Of a stretch of DNA of 64,000 bases, positions 27,388 to 38,807 are shown in pieces. Both the position numbers and the translations under genes were made by a program. Positions within the stretch are counted from its first letter, which is position 1. Each line of letters starts with the position of its first letter. Source of the stretch: Clostridium sp. C2-6-12 (GTDB taxonomy: Bacteria; Bacillota; Clostridia; Clostridiales; Clostridiaceae); the NCBI RefSeq assembly GCF_009928485.1, contig NZ_JAABNP010000019.1, forward strand, positions 1 to 64,000, given 5' to 3'. The notes below the pieces were generated by a model. That model ran no database searches. It had not been told where the DNA came from and saw only the letters and a list, made by a program, of their open reading frames with translations.

Positions 27388-28194
27388 CTAAACAGATAAT
27401 TCTTCGTACAACTCCTTAATAGTATCAAAACTATATGTAGGCTTAAATTCCGTATCTATTAAATCCTCTTTTTGAGCCTCTCCAGTAAATAATACACAAG
27501 TATCAACGCCTCCATTGATACCACATGCAATATCTGTATACAATCTATCACCTATAACTAAAGTTTCCTCTTTGGTAAATCCAGTTTGTTTTAAGCACAT
27601 ATTAACTATTTTCTTATTAGGCTTACCAATATAAATTGGTTCCCTTTTAACTGCATGACCTATCATTTCACAAATTGCTCCACAATCTGGAACAAAGCCA
27701 AAAGTTGTTGGGCATACCAAATCTGGGTTTGTAGCAATATAATCAATATTTCTAGTTAAGAGTAACTCGCATATATTTTCAATCTTTTTATATTGCAGTT
27801 CATTATCAAACCCTACAACTGCACAAACTATATCTTCCTCCTGCTCTTCAGTAACATTTATTCCAAACTTAATCAATTCTTCAATAAAAGATTTTGTTCC
27901 AAGTACGAATATTTTTTTATCTTCGTATGTTTCTTTTAAATATAGAGCCGTTGCATAAGATGAAGTTACAAAATTAGTTTCATCAACTTTTATACCAAGC
28001 TTTTCAAATTTCACAACATAATCATCTATGCTTTTAGTTGAATTATTGGTTATAAAAATATATTTTCCACCAATACCTAACACATGTTTCATGAAGTCTA
28101 AAGTCCCATCAATTAATGTAGTATCCAAAGCTATAGTTCCATCAATATCCAATAAAAATAGTTTCTTATCTTTTAACATATTGTACTTCTCCAT
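27388..28194 (-). CDS. NagD-type HAD phosphatase (AraL-like)
   Basis: 268 residues, class IIA HAD. Motif I LFLLDIDGTIALD, motif II FITNNSTKS, motif III region YIGKPNKKIVNMCL and motif IV VIGDRLYTDIACGINGG. In Bacillus subtilis the araL gene of the arabinose operon encodes this type of sugar-phosphate phosphatase. Here it lies next to an AraM-like gene on the same strand, which supports an AraL-like detoxifying role. General NagD-family activity is sure; the arabinose link is inference. AGGAG-like sites are weak (TATGGAG). Confidence 0.82.
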   Translation of the reverse strand: MEKYNMLKDKKLFLLDIDGTIALDTTLIDGTLDFMKHVLGIGGKYIFITNNSTKSIDDYVVKFEKLGIKVDETNFVTSSYATALYLKETYEDKKIFVLGTKSFIEELIKFGINVTEEQEEDIVCAVVGFDNELQYKKIENICELLLTRNIDYIATNPDLVCPTTFGFVPDCGAICEMIGHAVKREPIYIGKPNKKIVNMCLKQTGFTKEETLVIGDRLYTDIACGINGGVDTCVLFTGEAQKEDLIDTEFKPTYSFDTIKELYEELSV

Positions 28195-28331
28195 ATAATA
28201 AAATTTATTTTTTTACGGATTAAATTCTAAGAATTCAATTTATCTTAATTTTAATTCTAAAATTCAAGCATGCTTAATCATATTTTTTATTATAACATAA
28301 ATATGATATGTACATATCCCATGCATATTTA

Positions 28332-29501
28332 TTAATAAAATAATTTTGTTAATTTATCTGCACATTCTTCTAACTTATTTTCATTTTTAGCATATTGTAA
28401 AATAGTAAATCTAGGTCTGATTTCAAGGGCATGAATCACACTTCTATGAAACAATTCTTTTTCTATACCTAATGCTTTTGGATTTGATTTTGCCCCAATA
28501 GAGTTTAATAATTTTATAATTTGTTCTGGATCAGGTACCCTTATTCCATATTTTTCTTCAATTTTAAGTTCTTTATAAATCCATGCAGATATAATTGTTC
28601 CAACACCAACAGAATTTCCATGAAGAGGATGTTCTAGATTTCTTGAAAGTTTATCAATTTCCCAATAATGAGAAAGATGATGTTCAGCTCCTGAAGCTGG
28701 TCTTGAATTACCTGTTAACGTCATTGCAACTCCCGATAAAATAAGTGCTTCTGCTATATATTCTATTGCCTTAGGATCTCTATTAACAGCTCCTTCTATA
28801 CTATCAAAACATTTATTCATTGCTTCTCTTACAAGTTTTTCTGTTGTTTGGCAAAAATATTCATCATATATTTTATGGGATAACATCCAATCTGAAAGAG
28901 CTGTGTACTTTCCAAGAATATCACCAAATCCAGCACATATCATTTCGAAAGGGGCCTCTTTCATAATAGTTGAATCAGCTAAAATTGCATATGGATGTGT
29001 TCCTGGATAAGTTAACTTTGTTTTATCAATTATTAAAGGAGAAACTGTTGATGCATATCCATCCATAGAGGGAGCTGTTCCTACAATGATGTATGGTATT
29101 TTTGTTCTTGCACTTACAATTCTGCTAACATCATTTATAGTTCCCGAACCTACTGCAATCAATAAATCCGTTTCATCACTTACTTCTACTAAAAGCCGTC
29201 CTATAGTTCTTTCATCTGGAACTAAATCTCCTTCTCCACTGCTTAAAATAATATTTTTAATATTAAATTGGACTTTATTTATTATAGCCTCCACATTTTC
29301 ACCGAGTACACTATAAGTATTTCTATCCGAAACTATCAAAATTTCTTTAGGAGAAATTTCTTTTACAATATCAACTGTTTTAGTATATACACCTTCCCCA
29401 ACATGAATATGTTTCATTTCGATTTTATGTTTTTTACCACAGCTACATTGAAACTCCATATCAGCCATTTCTTTTATTTGTTTGCTTAAGATCTCATCCA
29501 T
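28332..29501 (-). CDS. araM: sn-Glycerol-1-phosphate dehydrogenase (AraM/EgsA)
   Basis: About 389 residues from the ATG at 29501 (GGAGTG about 8 nt upstream; the ATG at 29510 has none). Iron-type alcohol dehydrogenase fold: NAD loop AVGSGTINDVSR, GTAPSMDGYAS, and metal ligands in FGDILGKYTALSDW, GAEHHLSHYWE and EHPLHGNSVGVGT. It reduces dihydroxyacetone phosphate to sn-glycerol 1-phosphate. B. subtilis AraM lies in the arabinose operon beside araL, the same pairing seen here. Confidence 0.9.
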   Translation of the reverse strand: MDEILSKQIKEMADMEFQCSCGKKHKIEMKHIHVGEGVYTKTVDIVKEISPKEILIVSDRNTYSVLGENVEAIINKVQFNIKNIILSSGEGDLVPDERTIGRLLVEVSDETDLLIAVGSGTINDVSRIVSARTKIPYIIVGTAPSMDGYASTVSPLIIDKTKLTYPGTHPYAILADSTIMKEAPFEMICAGFGDILGKYTALSDWMLSHKIYDEYFCQTTEKLVREAMNKCFDSIEGAVNRDPKAIEYIAEALILSGVAMTLTGNSRPASGAEHHLSHYWEIDKLSRNLEHPLHGNSVGVGTIISAWIYKELKIEEKYGIRVPDPEQIIKLLNSIGAKSNPKALGIEKELFHRSVIHALEIRPRFTILQYAKNENKLEECADKLTKLFY

Positions 29502-29900
29502 TATAAACACTCCTATTTACACAATCAATTTAATATATATTAAATTAATTTATTTATTTTTAAATCTTAAATATATTATACAATAATCTATTATGTATAA
29601 AAAGCTTACAAACTCTTATTTCAATAATATTTTCAATATAAAATATAGAAAATATTATATTAACCAATAAATATATCCTAAAATTTTCTTGTTATTTTTA
29701 TAAATAATTACAAATTCCGTTTTGTTTTATAATTCCCTAAAATAATTGTTTTCTTTTATCAAATTTAAGGGTATAATTATATTAATTATTAATAATATAT
29801 TAAAAGTGTATTAAAAGATTATTAACATATTACCTAATTAATATTTATATCCGCTGTTAATTAAGTAATTTATAATATTAATTTTATTAAGGAGATTACT
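29502..29900. other. Divergent AT-rich control region between araM and the ArsR-type regulator
   Basis: About 400 bp separates the two divergent genes, so it should hold both promoters. It is extremely AT-rich and I could not choose boxes with confidence. AAGGAGATTACT at the right end is the regulator's ribosome site. No long inverted repeat was found. Confidence 0.4.
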
Positions 29901-30818
29901 ATGATTCATATTACTAATTTAAAAGATAGTTTACCTGTTTTTAAAGCTTTAAGTTCTGATGTAAGAATAAATATTCTAGATATTTTATCTCAGCATAAAC
30001 AATTAAATATGAATGAATTATCTGAGAAGCTAGATTTAACAAATGGTGCTGTTACTATGCACATTAAAAAATTAGAAGAGTGTGGATTGATAAAAACTAC
30101 AAATCTCACAGGAAAGCATGGCTTACAAAAAATATGCTCTTTACATGAAGATAAATTTGTAATTGATATAGGAACACAAGATTTAGAAAATTCTTATGAT
30201 ATAGATTTAAATGTAGGACATTATTCTAACTATGATATTACTCCTACTTGTGGTATTGCAACTAAAGATAAACTTATTGGAGAAGTTGACAATCCAAATT
30301 ATTTTGCAGATCCAGAAAGAATAAATGCAGATATTTTATGGTTCACTAAAGGCTATATCGAATATAGAATTCCAAACTATTTAAAGCCTAACGAAACATT
30401 CTCAGAAATTCAAATTTCAATGGAAATAAGTTCTGAAGCTCCAGGAATATGCAATGATTGGCCTTCAGATATACATTTTTATATTAACAGTGTAAATGTA
30501 GGTAGCTGGACTAGTCCTGGTGATTTTGGTGACAGCAAAGGAATACTAACTCCATCTTGGTGGTTCTCTAACTGGAATCAATATGGGCTTCTTAAGCTTT
30601 TAAGTATTAACTCCTTTGGAACATTTATTGATGGAATGAAAATTTCAGATGTTACTTTAGAAGATTTAGAATTAAATTATAAAAGTGATATATTATTAAA
30701 ATTAGCAGTTCCAGAAGGCACAAAACATATTGGCGGCTTAACAATATTCGGTAAAAACTTCGGTAATTACAATCAAGGAATAAGCGTAAGATTAGTTTAC
30801 AATGTTCTATCAGTATAG
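29901..30818 (+). CDS. ArsR-type regulator with large C-terminal beta-rich domain
   Basis: 305 residues, three times the length of a simple ArsR protein. The winged helix-turn-helix is at residues about 8-80 (PVFKALSSDVRINILDILSQ; NMNELSEKLDLTNGAVTMHIKKLEECGLI). No metal-binding Cys motif of the ArsR/SmtB kind (ELCVCDL) is present. Residues about 85-305 form a Trp- and Gly-rich region (for example WTSPGDFGDSKGILTPSWWF) with predicted strands, which may sense a sugar. It is surrounded by arabinan genes and is the only regulator there, so it is the best candidate for their control. Ligand unknown. Confidence 0.8.
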   Translation: MIHITNLKDSLPVFKALSSDVRINILDILSQHKQLNMNELSEKLDLTNGAVTMHIKKLEECGLIKTTNLTGKHGLQKICSLHEDKFVIDIGTQDLENSYDIDLNVGHYSNYDITPTCGIATKDKLIGEVDNPNYFADPERINADILWFTKGYIEYRIPNYLKPNETFSEIQISMEISSEAPGICNDWPSDIHFYINSVNVGSWTSPGDFGDSKGILTPSWWFSNWNQYGLLKLLSINSFGTFIDGMKISDVTLEDLELNYKSDILLKLAVPEGTKHIGGLTIFGKNFGNYNQGISVRLVYNVLSV

Positions 30819-30834
30819 TTATTTATTATAATAT

Positions 30835-30876
30835 AGCATGTTTATATAGATAATATCTGTATAAACATGCTTTTTT
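30835..30876 (+). terminator. Terminator after the ArsR-type regulator gene
   Basis: AGCATGTTTATA and TATAAACATGCT arms with an inner AGAT/ATCT pair and a TTTTT tail on the plus strand. Confidence 0.85.
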
Positions 30877-30950
30877 AATGGAGCTTCTATATAAAATCTT
30901 ATTAAATCTTATAAAATCATTTTTAACAAAAATACTTTACAAACATCATA

Positions 30951-32381
30951 TTAAACAAGTTTTCCCCATAAAGAAACTCCTTTTTTATCTATTGCTGTGA
31001 ACACCAAAGTTTGTTTTTTGTTTTCCCAATCCCAGGATGCAATTACTTTCCCATTATACTCCACTTCTTCTCCTTTATCATTTGGTATTTTCACAGTAAT
31101 TTTATTATCTCCTGTTAATTCCCATTTTCCTGACTGCTTTTCATTTTTTACCTTACTGCTACTTGTAAATTCATATTGCACAGAAGGTATTATCTTATTA
31201 TCATTTTTATCTTGTACTATGAGTTGCCAATTTCCAACTAAAGCTGCTTTTTCAATCTTTTGCTCAGTTTCTCCTGCATATCTTTCAGGTGATACCATTG
31301 GCCAACCATCTTCTGACCACAAGATCTTTCTAACATTTAAATAAAACCAATCTGGCTTTTTCTCTGTTCTTACATGGTGAACAATATAATAATTTCCATT
31401 GTCATCTAAAACAGAATTATGTCCTGGAGCCAGCCATCCTTCTGCATCCCCAAATTTATATCCGCCCATAATTTTATTCCCAATTTCATTTGGATTAGAT
31501 TTAGATACATCTGTCATATCTTTTCCATTAATATCTACATAAGGACCTTCAATATTATCTGCCCTTCCAACTCTCACATTATAATCTGAAGATAGTGAAT
31601 CATATGAAACAAATAAATAATATTTATTTTGTTCTTTATTGTATATAATATATGGGCCCTCAACGGCACCACTTACAGATACATCTCTAGTAGCTATATT
31701 TTTACCTTTATCCTTAGGATCAGCTGGCTTACCAGTATTTTTATCAAGCTTTACTATATATATTCCACTCCAGAATGATCCATAGGACATCCACATTGCA
31801 CCATCTTTATCGAAAATAATATTTGGATCTAATGCATTTCTGTCATCACCTTGATTAGTCTTTAACACAAGTCCCTGATCTTCCCATGACCCTTCAATTG
31901 ATTTACTTTTTAGAAGTCCAATATAAGATTTATTTTTCCCAAAACTTGAAGCACAATAATATAAATAATACTCATCTCCTACTTTTGTTACTTCTGGTGC
32001 CCATAATCCTTGAGCACGACTCCATGTTTTAGCTTCATCTGGAATACTCTTTAAAGCTTGACCTACAAACTCCCAATTAATTAAATCCTTAGATTTTCTG
32101 ATTTGTATAGCCGGAGTTGCATTTCCTCCAACTCTTGCATCTGTAGAAAATACATAATATGTATCTTTATCTTTATATATTGATGGATCATGAGCACCTA
32201 AAGTCCCCCATTTGCTTTTATCAATTGTTACACTTAAATCTCTAGACTCTTCTACTTTAGGATCTTGTGGAAATTTCACTTTTGCAAAACTCTTTTCTAC
32301 ATCTTCTTTTGATATGGATGTACACCCAATCATTCCAATTGAAAATATCACTAATAATAAAATCGAAATACTTTTTTTCAT
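30951..32381 (-). CDS. abnA: GH43 endo-alpha-1,5-L-arabinanase, lipoprotein
   Basis: 476 residues. Signal peptide with lipobox MIGC (Cys20), so anchored outside. GH43 catalytic residues: D65 in GAHDPSIYK, D185 in ALDPNIIF and E241 in AVEGPYII; AEGWLAPGHNSV is also typical. A C-terminal beta domain of about 100 residues (LVGNWQLIVQDKNDNKI onward) matches the usual AbnA accessory domain. It would cut arabinan into oligosaccharides that the araNPQ-like importer takes up. AAAGGTG before the ATG. Confidence 0.88.
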   Translation of the reverse strand: MKKSISILLLVIFSIGMIGCTSISKEDVEKSFAKVKFPQDPKVEESRDLSVTIDKSKWGTLGAHDPSIYKDKDTYYVFSTDARVGGNATPAIQIRKSKDLINWEFVGQALKSIPDEAKTWSRAQGLWAPEVTKVGDEYYLYYCASSFGKNKSYIGLLKSKSIEGSWEDQGLVLKTNQGDDRNALDPNIIFDKDGAMWMSYGSFWSGIYIVKLDKNTGKPADPKDKGKNIATRDVSVSGAVEGPYIIYNKEQNKYYLFVSYDSLSSDYNVRVGRADNIEGPYVDINGKDMTDVSKSNPNEIGNKIMGGYKFGDAEGWLAPGHNSVLDDNGNYYIVHHVRTEKKPDWFYLNVRKILWSEDGWPMVSPERYAGETEQKIEKAALVGNWQLIVQDKNDNKIIPSVQYEFTSSSKVKNEKQSGKWELTGDNKITVKIPNDKGEEVEYNGKVIASWDWENKKQTLVFTAIDKKGVSLWGKLV

Positions 32382-32481
32382 TCTATCACCTTTCTTTTAA
32401 CAACAATAACTTTTCTCTAAAGAATAATTATTGTGTAATTTTACTCATCCACATTATAAAATTAATTAGAATTTCTATATT

Positions 32482-32528
32482 AAAATAGGATTTAGCCTTT
32501 CTATTTGTTAGCAGCTAAATCCTATTTT
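32482..32528 (-). terminator. Terminator after abfA
   Basis: AAAATAGGATTTAGC and GCTAAATCCTATTTT (15-bp perfect arms, 17-nt loop), flanked by A/T runs, between the abfA stop and abnA. Confidence 0.85.
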
Positions 32529-32628
32529 ATATAAATCATAACAGATCTTCTAAATCTATTTTATTTACAAATCATAATATGTTAAGCAATCGAACTTCAT
32601 TAATTATAGAAAAAATATATTAATATTT

Positions 32629-34152
<1,524 letters not shown>

Positions 34153-34216
34153 TCATCTCCTTCGAAATTTAGGTTGAACCTTTTTATGAAAAATTTTTAA
34201 CTTCTTATTGAAACTA

Positions 34217-35104
34217 TTATCCCTTTACCGCTCCTGCTGTCATACCATCAATAATATACTTTTGGAAGAATAAGAATATAATTAATATTGGTAAAATTGA
34301 TAAGAATGATCCAACAAAAACTACATCATAATTGTTTCCGTAAGGAGTAAATAGTGTATTTATACCAATTGGTAAAGTAAATTTGCTTGAAGTCTTTAAT
34401 ACTAATAATGGCCATAATAGGTTATTCCAAGAACCCATAGTATTTAAGATTGCCATTGCCGCAAATGCTGGCTTCATAACTGGTAATATAATTCTAAAGA
34501 ATATACCATATTCTGATGCTCCATCGATTCTTCCTGCCTCAGCTAAATCTCTAGGAATTCCAGATAAGTATTGTCTAAAGAAGAATACAGTTCCAGCTGC
34601 TACTATACCAGGTAACACTATACCAGTGTAAGTATCTGTTAAATGCATATTGTTTATTTGACTATATAAAGGAAGCATTAATATTTCAAAAGGTACTGCC
34701 ATAACAAATAGCACACAAGTAAACAAAAAGTTTTTTCCTTTAAAATCATATCCTGCAAATCCATATGCAACATATGCGCTTAAAAGTAATTGAAGAAAAA
34801 CTGACACTATTGTTAAAAATAAACTATTACCAAACCAAGTAAAAAAACTATTAGGTTGAGTAAATAGTACTATATAATTTTTTAAAGATAATCCTTTTAA
34901 TGATATATCCATACCATTTGAAATAACTGTAGCTCCATTTTTAAATGTTGTAATAACAAGTGCATAAAACGGAAGTATTAGTACTACACTGATTGCAGCG
35001 AATAATAAGAAATTTATTATTTTAAGCACAAAAGTTTTACTTTTGGTTTGTTTATTTGCTTTATTATTTATATTACTTTTTGTCTTTATCATACTTGCTG
35101 CCAT
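34217..35104 (-). CDS. araQ: ABC sugar permease (AraQ-like)
   Basis: 295 residues, six membrane segments, MalG-type. The EAA loop reads LAEAGRIDGASEYGIFFRIILPVMKPA at about residues 185-210. With the neighbouring AraP-like protein it forms the channel for arabino-oligosaccharides. No ATPase gene is nearby; such systems usually borrow a shared MsmX-type ATPase. It starts 3 nt after the araP stop. Confidence 0.9.
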   Translation of the reverse strand: MAASMIKTKSNINNKANKQTKSKTFVLKIINFLLFAAISVVLILPFYALVITTFKNGATVISNGMDISLKGLSLKNYIVLFTQPNSFFTWFGNSLFLTIVSVFLQLLLSAYVAYGFAGYDFKGKNFLFTCVLFVMAVPFEILMLPLYSQINNMHLTDTYTGIVLPGIVAAGTVFFFRQYLSGIPRDLAEAGRIDGASEYGIFFRIILPVMKPAFAAMAILNTMGSWNNLLWPLLVLKTSSKFTLPIGINTLFTPYGNNYDVVFVGSFLSILPILIIFLFFQKYIIDGMTAGAVKG

Positions 35105-35107
35105 ATT

Positions 35108-35998
35108 TTATGCCTCCTTATCAAATTGTCCACTTAGTTTTAATTGAATTAAGTTAATAACCATCGCAAGTATAAATAACACTATACCAACTGCTGATGC
35201 ATAACCCATTGCATTTTTTTCGATTCCTTGTCTATACAAATAACCTACAATAGTAGTACCAATATTATTTGTTGAATTGTTCCCTCCAAAAATTATCAAA
35301 CTTTCAGTAAACATTGAAAGCCCAGCAATTACTGATATAGTAACTACATAGATAGTTGTTGGTTTAAGCATTGGTATTGTAATACTTCTAAAAACTTGTA
35401 AAGTAGATGCGCCATCAATTCTTGCAGATTCATATAATTCTGGTGGTATATTTTTTAATCCTGATAAAAAATACATCATATTAACGCCCATCCATCTCCA
35501 ACACGCAAAGATTATTAACACAATAAATCCTGCAGGTGCTACTTTTAACCACTTAATAGGTTCTACCCCAAATAGTGCTAAAAATTGATTCCCTAATGAA
35601 GTAGCTTTTTCTCCAAAGAACATTCTAATTATTATACCTGCTACAACAACAGAAGTTAAAGATGGTAAGAAAAACGCTGATTTGAAGAATTCTCTCCCAA
35701 TCATTATCTTACTGTTTACAATACATGCAAGTACTAATGGAATTGGAACAAGAAATACTATTGTCCAGAACATATATTTAACACTATTCCAAACTGCAAT
35801 TACAAATATTTTATCACCTAATAATTTCGTATAATTTCTTAATCCTATAAATTGTCTTGAACCTGGCAATACGTCTTGAAAACTCATGATTATTGCATTT
35901 ACCATTGGAGAAATGAAGAAAACTAAAAATGTTAACATGAATGGCAATATAAATACATATGGTGCAACTTTTTTATTATAAATAAAGCTTTTAATCAT
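35108..35998 (-). CDS. araP: ABC sugar permease (AraP-like)
   Basis: 296 residues, MalF-type permease with six membrane segments and EAA loop ELYESARIDGASTLQVFRSITIPMLKP. The start ATG has TAGGAGGAAG upstream. Its gene is separated from the binding-protein gene by about 100 nt containing a 15-bp hairpin. Substrate inferred from neighbouring arabinofuranosidase and arabinanase genes. Confidence 0.9.
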   Translation of the reverse strand: MIKSFIYNKKVAPYVFILPFMLTFLVFFISPMVNAIIMSFQDVLPGSRQFIGLRNYTKLLGDKIFVIAVWNSVKYMFWTIVFLVPIPLVLACIVNSKIMIGREFFKSAFFLPSLTSVVVAGIIIRMFFGEKATSLGNQFLALFGVEPIKWLKVAPAGFIVLIIFACWRWMGVNMMYFLSGLKNIPPELYESARIDGASTLQVFRSITIPMLKPTTIYVVTISVIAGLSMFTESLIIFGGNNSTNNIGTTIVGYLYRQGIEKNAMGYASAVGIVLFILAMVINLIQLKLSGQFDKEA

Positions 35999-36027
35999 TG
36001 CTTAACTTCCTCCTACCTAGATATATT

Positions 36028-36077
36028 ACAAAGAAGCTATTTCATAGCTTCAAGCTTTTATAAAATAGCTTCTTTGT
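36028..36077 (-). terminator. 15-bp perfect hairpin between araN and araP
   Basis: ACAAAGAAGCTATTT (36028-36042) and AAATAGCTTCTTTGT (36063-36077), 20-nt loop. No downstream T-run on the minus strand, so it probably attenuates or stabilises the upstream binding-protein message. Same arrangement as between xylF and xylG. Confidence 0.65.
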
Positions 36078-36095
36078 ATGATTAATAAAATAATG

Positions 36096-37451
36096 TTACT
36101 TCAATTCATTTTCTACTTGTGCTTGAGCAGCATCTAATGTTTGTTTTATATCTGCATTATCATCGAAGATACTAGGTAAAACTGTTTGTGCTATAGCTCC
36201 ACCAACATTTGGACTTGCTTCAACTGATTTACATAATCCAATTTCATTTTTAATTGCATTTAATGTGTCAAATGGTTTAGTTTTGAAATATTTAACAAAT
36301 TTATTTTCTGGATTATCAGTAACAGTCTTATCAGACCATAAAGCTGTATTAACTGGATCGAATCCTAAATCTTCCCAGATTGCTTTTTCACCTTCATCAG
36401 ATAATTTAGCCCATGCTAAGAATTCTTTAACAGTTTGTTTGTTTTTAGCATTTTTAGTAACAACTGTACCAGTACCACCATCACCTACTGAACGTGGTTG
36501 ACCTTCTTTAAATACTGGAGCTGGAGCAATCGCCCATTTACCTGCTCCATCTGGAATTGATTGAGTAAATCTTGACATCATCCAGAAAGCTTTGATTACA
36601 ACAGCGATATCTCCACTGTTCATTGCTGCTTTACCTGGATCTGTATCAGGTTGTCCACCATCGATTGTACGAATAGCATTAGCATTTTGTAATTCTTTTA
36701 ACTTTGTAAGTGCTGTAACCATTTCCTTACTGTTGATATTTGGCTTACCATCAGAAGTAGTATAGTCACCACCTTGTTCAGCAAGCATTAATGTTAATGT
36801 TGTACTACCTGCTGTATCACAAGTACCCATTACTTTACCAGTAGCTTTATAGTATTTTTCACCAGCTGCTTTAAAATCATCCCAAGTTTTTATTGTCTTA
36901 TAATCAATTCCTGCTTTTGATAAAAGATCATCATTGTAATATGCAACAACTGCACCTACGTGATAGTCAAAACCATAAACATGTCCACCTTTGCTATAAA
37001 GATCAATACGAGACTTAACTACCTTATCTTTATATGGAGCAACTACATCATCAAGGGTTTCTAATTGAGGTTCACCCTTTAAGAAGTTAGGGAATTTACC
37101 TACTTCTACGTCGCATATATCTGGAGCTCCTTGTCCGGACAACAATGCTGATTGTAATTTGTTATGCATGTCATCATAAGGAAGAACTGTGAATTTAATA
37201 TCTAATTTCTTATCTGGATTCTTTTCATTCCATTTACCTTGCATTTTTTCAAAGAATGCCGCATGTTGATCAACAAATGTCCACATTTCTAATTGATCAC
37301 CCGAAGCCGCTGAATCTGATTTCTTTTCCCCACTATTACTAGAAGTATTGTTTGCTGCTCCACTGTTACCACACCCAACTAACATAGTAGCTGCAACAGA
37401 TGTAGCTGCTATTACAGTTGCAATTTTCTTTAATATTTTTACACTTTTCAT
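36096..37451 (-). CDS. araN: Sugar-binding lipoprotein (AraN-like)
   Basis: 451-residue extracellular solute-binding protein (family 1). Lipobox LVGC with Cys27, Ser/Asn-rich linker to about residue 50, then EMWTFVDQHAAFFEKMQGKWN; typical later motifs include VYGFDYHVGAVVAYYNDDLL and MNSGDIAVVIKAFWMM. It should deliver arabino-oligosaccharides to the AraPQ-like permease. GGGAGG before the ATG. Exact sugar not provable from sequence. Confidence 0.88.
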   Translation of the reverse strand: MKSVKILKKIATVIAATSVAATMLVGCGNSGAANNTSSNSGEKKSDSAASGDQLEMWTFVDQHAAFFEKMQGKWNEKNPDKKLDIKFTVLPYDDMHNKLQSALLSGQGAPDICDVEVGKFPNFLKGEPQLETLDDVVAPYKDKVVKSRIDLYSKGGHVYGFDYHVGAVVAYYNDDLLSKAGIDYKTIKTWDDFKAAGEKYYKATGKVMGTCDTAGSTTLTLMLAEQGGDYTTSDGKPNINSKEMVTALTKLKELQNANAIRTIDGGQPDTDPGKAAMNSGDIAVVIKAFWMMSRFTQSIPDGAGKWAIAPAPVFKEGQPRSVGDGGTGTVVTKNAKNKQTVKEFLAWAKLSDEGEKAIWEDLGFDPVNTALWSDKTVTDNPENKFVKYFKTKPFDTLNAIKNEIGLCKSVEASPNVGGAIAQTVLPSIFDDNADIKQTLDAAQAQVENELK

Positions 37452-37544
37452 ATTATTTACCTCCCATTTTATGAATGAAGTTAATATATTTAGTGAACAT
37501 TATTCCCTTGTAATTTAAAATAACTTTAAAGAATAATGACCAAA

Positions 37545-37574
37545 ACAAATGATAATAATTTGTATACGTTTGTT
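37545..37574 (-). promoter_or_regulatory. Candidate operator upstream of araN
   Basis: ACAAAT-7 nt-ATTTGT (37545-37563) overlaps ATTTGTATACGTTTGT (37558-37573), a repeat with the half-site spacing of sugar-operon operators. It lies about 100 nt before the araN start, downstream of any likely promoter. The rest of 37452-38060 is AT-rich spacer between divergent genes. Confidence 0.35.
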
Positions 37575-38060
37575 ATTAAGTTCGAAATAATACTAAGGAT
37601 CTAATTTCAATATGTACTGGAAAAGTTTATTTTAGATTATTGTAAAATATATTTTAATGTAAATTCTTTATCCTAATCATTTTTCTACCATAAATATACT
37701 TTTTATTCTATGAATCTGTAATAATATATCTTTTTTTACCCAGGTAATCCTTTTCATATGCTTTAGTATCATATTTTGTTTTATCCTTATGATTTTATTA
37801 TACACTGTTATAAATTAAAGTCAACACTTTTATATTATATTTTTCTAAATTATTTTAATTTATTTTAAAACATATAATTAGCAAACATTGCAACCCTTTC
37901 TATCAAATGATATACTATTTATAAACCTATTCATTCATATATTTATTATATCTATTAATAAAATATTTATTGTTATATTAGCTTTTTAATATAGCATTAT
38001 TTAAATTTATTATGAATTATTGTAAAACAATTATATATAATATTAAAGGAGATTGATTTT

Positions 38061-38744
38061 ATGGGAATATTTTCACCTAATTTCCAACACGAAGGTTCTG
38101 GAGTAGAAAAAAACGAACCCTCCAAAGAAGGGTTATCTTTATTTTTTGATTTATTTATATCTCGGTTTTGGGATCTAATGAAGCTAAATATCATCTTTAT
38201 AATATATTGTATACCAATAGTTACAATTGCCCCTGCTTTTGGAGCATTAACTTCTATTACAATGTCCATTGTCAGAAGAAAACCAGTATTATTTATGATT
38301 AAAGATTTCCATGCTGCTTTTAAAAGCAATTGGAAACAATCATTTGTTTGTGGCTTTTTATCTTGTTTTATTTTTTCAATATTATATTATGCCTCTGTGT
38401 TTTATTATAAGCTTTCTCAAGCAAATCCTATTCTATATGTCATTTTCTTCTTATGCCTTTTTATGATGATTTTGCTATTATTTGCATGGATATATATATT
38501 CCCACTACTTACTACAATATCACTTTCTATTAAAGATATATTTAAAAATGCATTATCATTGAGCATTGTATGTTTAAAACATACATTAATAGGCTCTTTA
38601 GCTTATGGTTTTATTTTAATTGGAACTATTATATATTTACCTTTAGTTTTTCCTCTTATTTTCATATTCACCTTCAGTCTCATGTCATTTATTTCTTCAT
38701 TCACTTCTTGGTATGGAATAAATAAATATCTAATAAAAGAATAA
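38061..38744 (+). CDS. YesL-family (DUF624) membrane protein
   Basis: 227 residues with about five hydrophobic segments. The N-terminus (a FDLFISRFWDLMKLNIIFIIYCIPIVTI region) and a PAFGALTSITMSIVRR stretch fit the DUF624/YesL family, which usually lies beside AraP/AraQ-type importers and YesMN regulators. Role unknown; membership and position suggest a helper of oligosaccharide uptake. AAAGGAG before the ATG. Confidence 0.82.
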   Translation: MGIFSPNFQHEGSGVEKNEPSKEGLSLFFDLFISRFWDLMKLNIIFIIYCIPIVTIAPAFGALTSITMSIVRRKPVLFMIKDFHAAFKSNWKQSFVCGFLSCFIFSILYYASVFYYKLSQANPILYVIFFLCLFMMILLLFAWIYIFPLLTTISLSIKDIFKNALSLSIVCLKHTLIGSLAYGFILIGTIIYLPLVFPLIFIFTFSLMSFISSFTSWYGINKYLIKE

Positions 38745-38758
38745 TTTTTTATAACTAC

Positions 38759-38802
38759 AAAACCACAAATCAACTTATATATTACAGCTGATTTGTGGTT
38801 TT
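38759..38802. terminator. Bidirectional terminator
   Basis: AAAACCACAAATCA and TGATTTGTGGTTTT, 14-bp perfect arms, between the convergent yesL-like and exonuclease genes. Confidence 0.88.
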
Positions 38803-38807
38803 AATTT

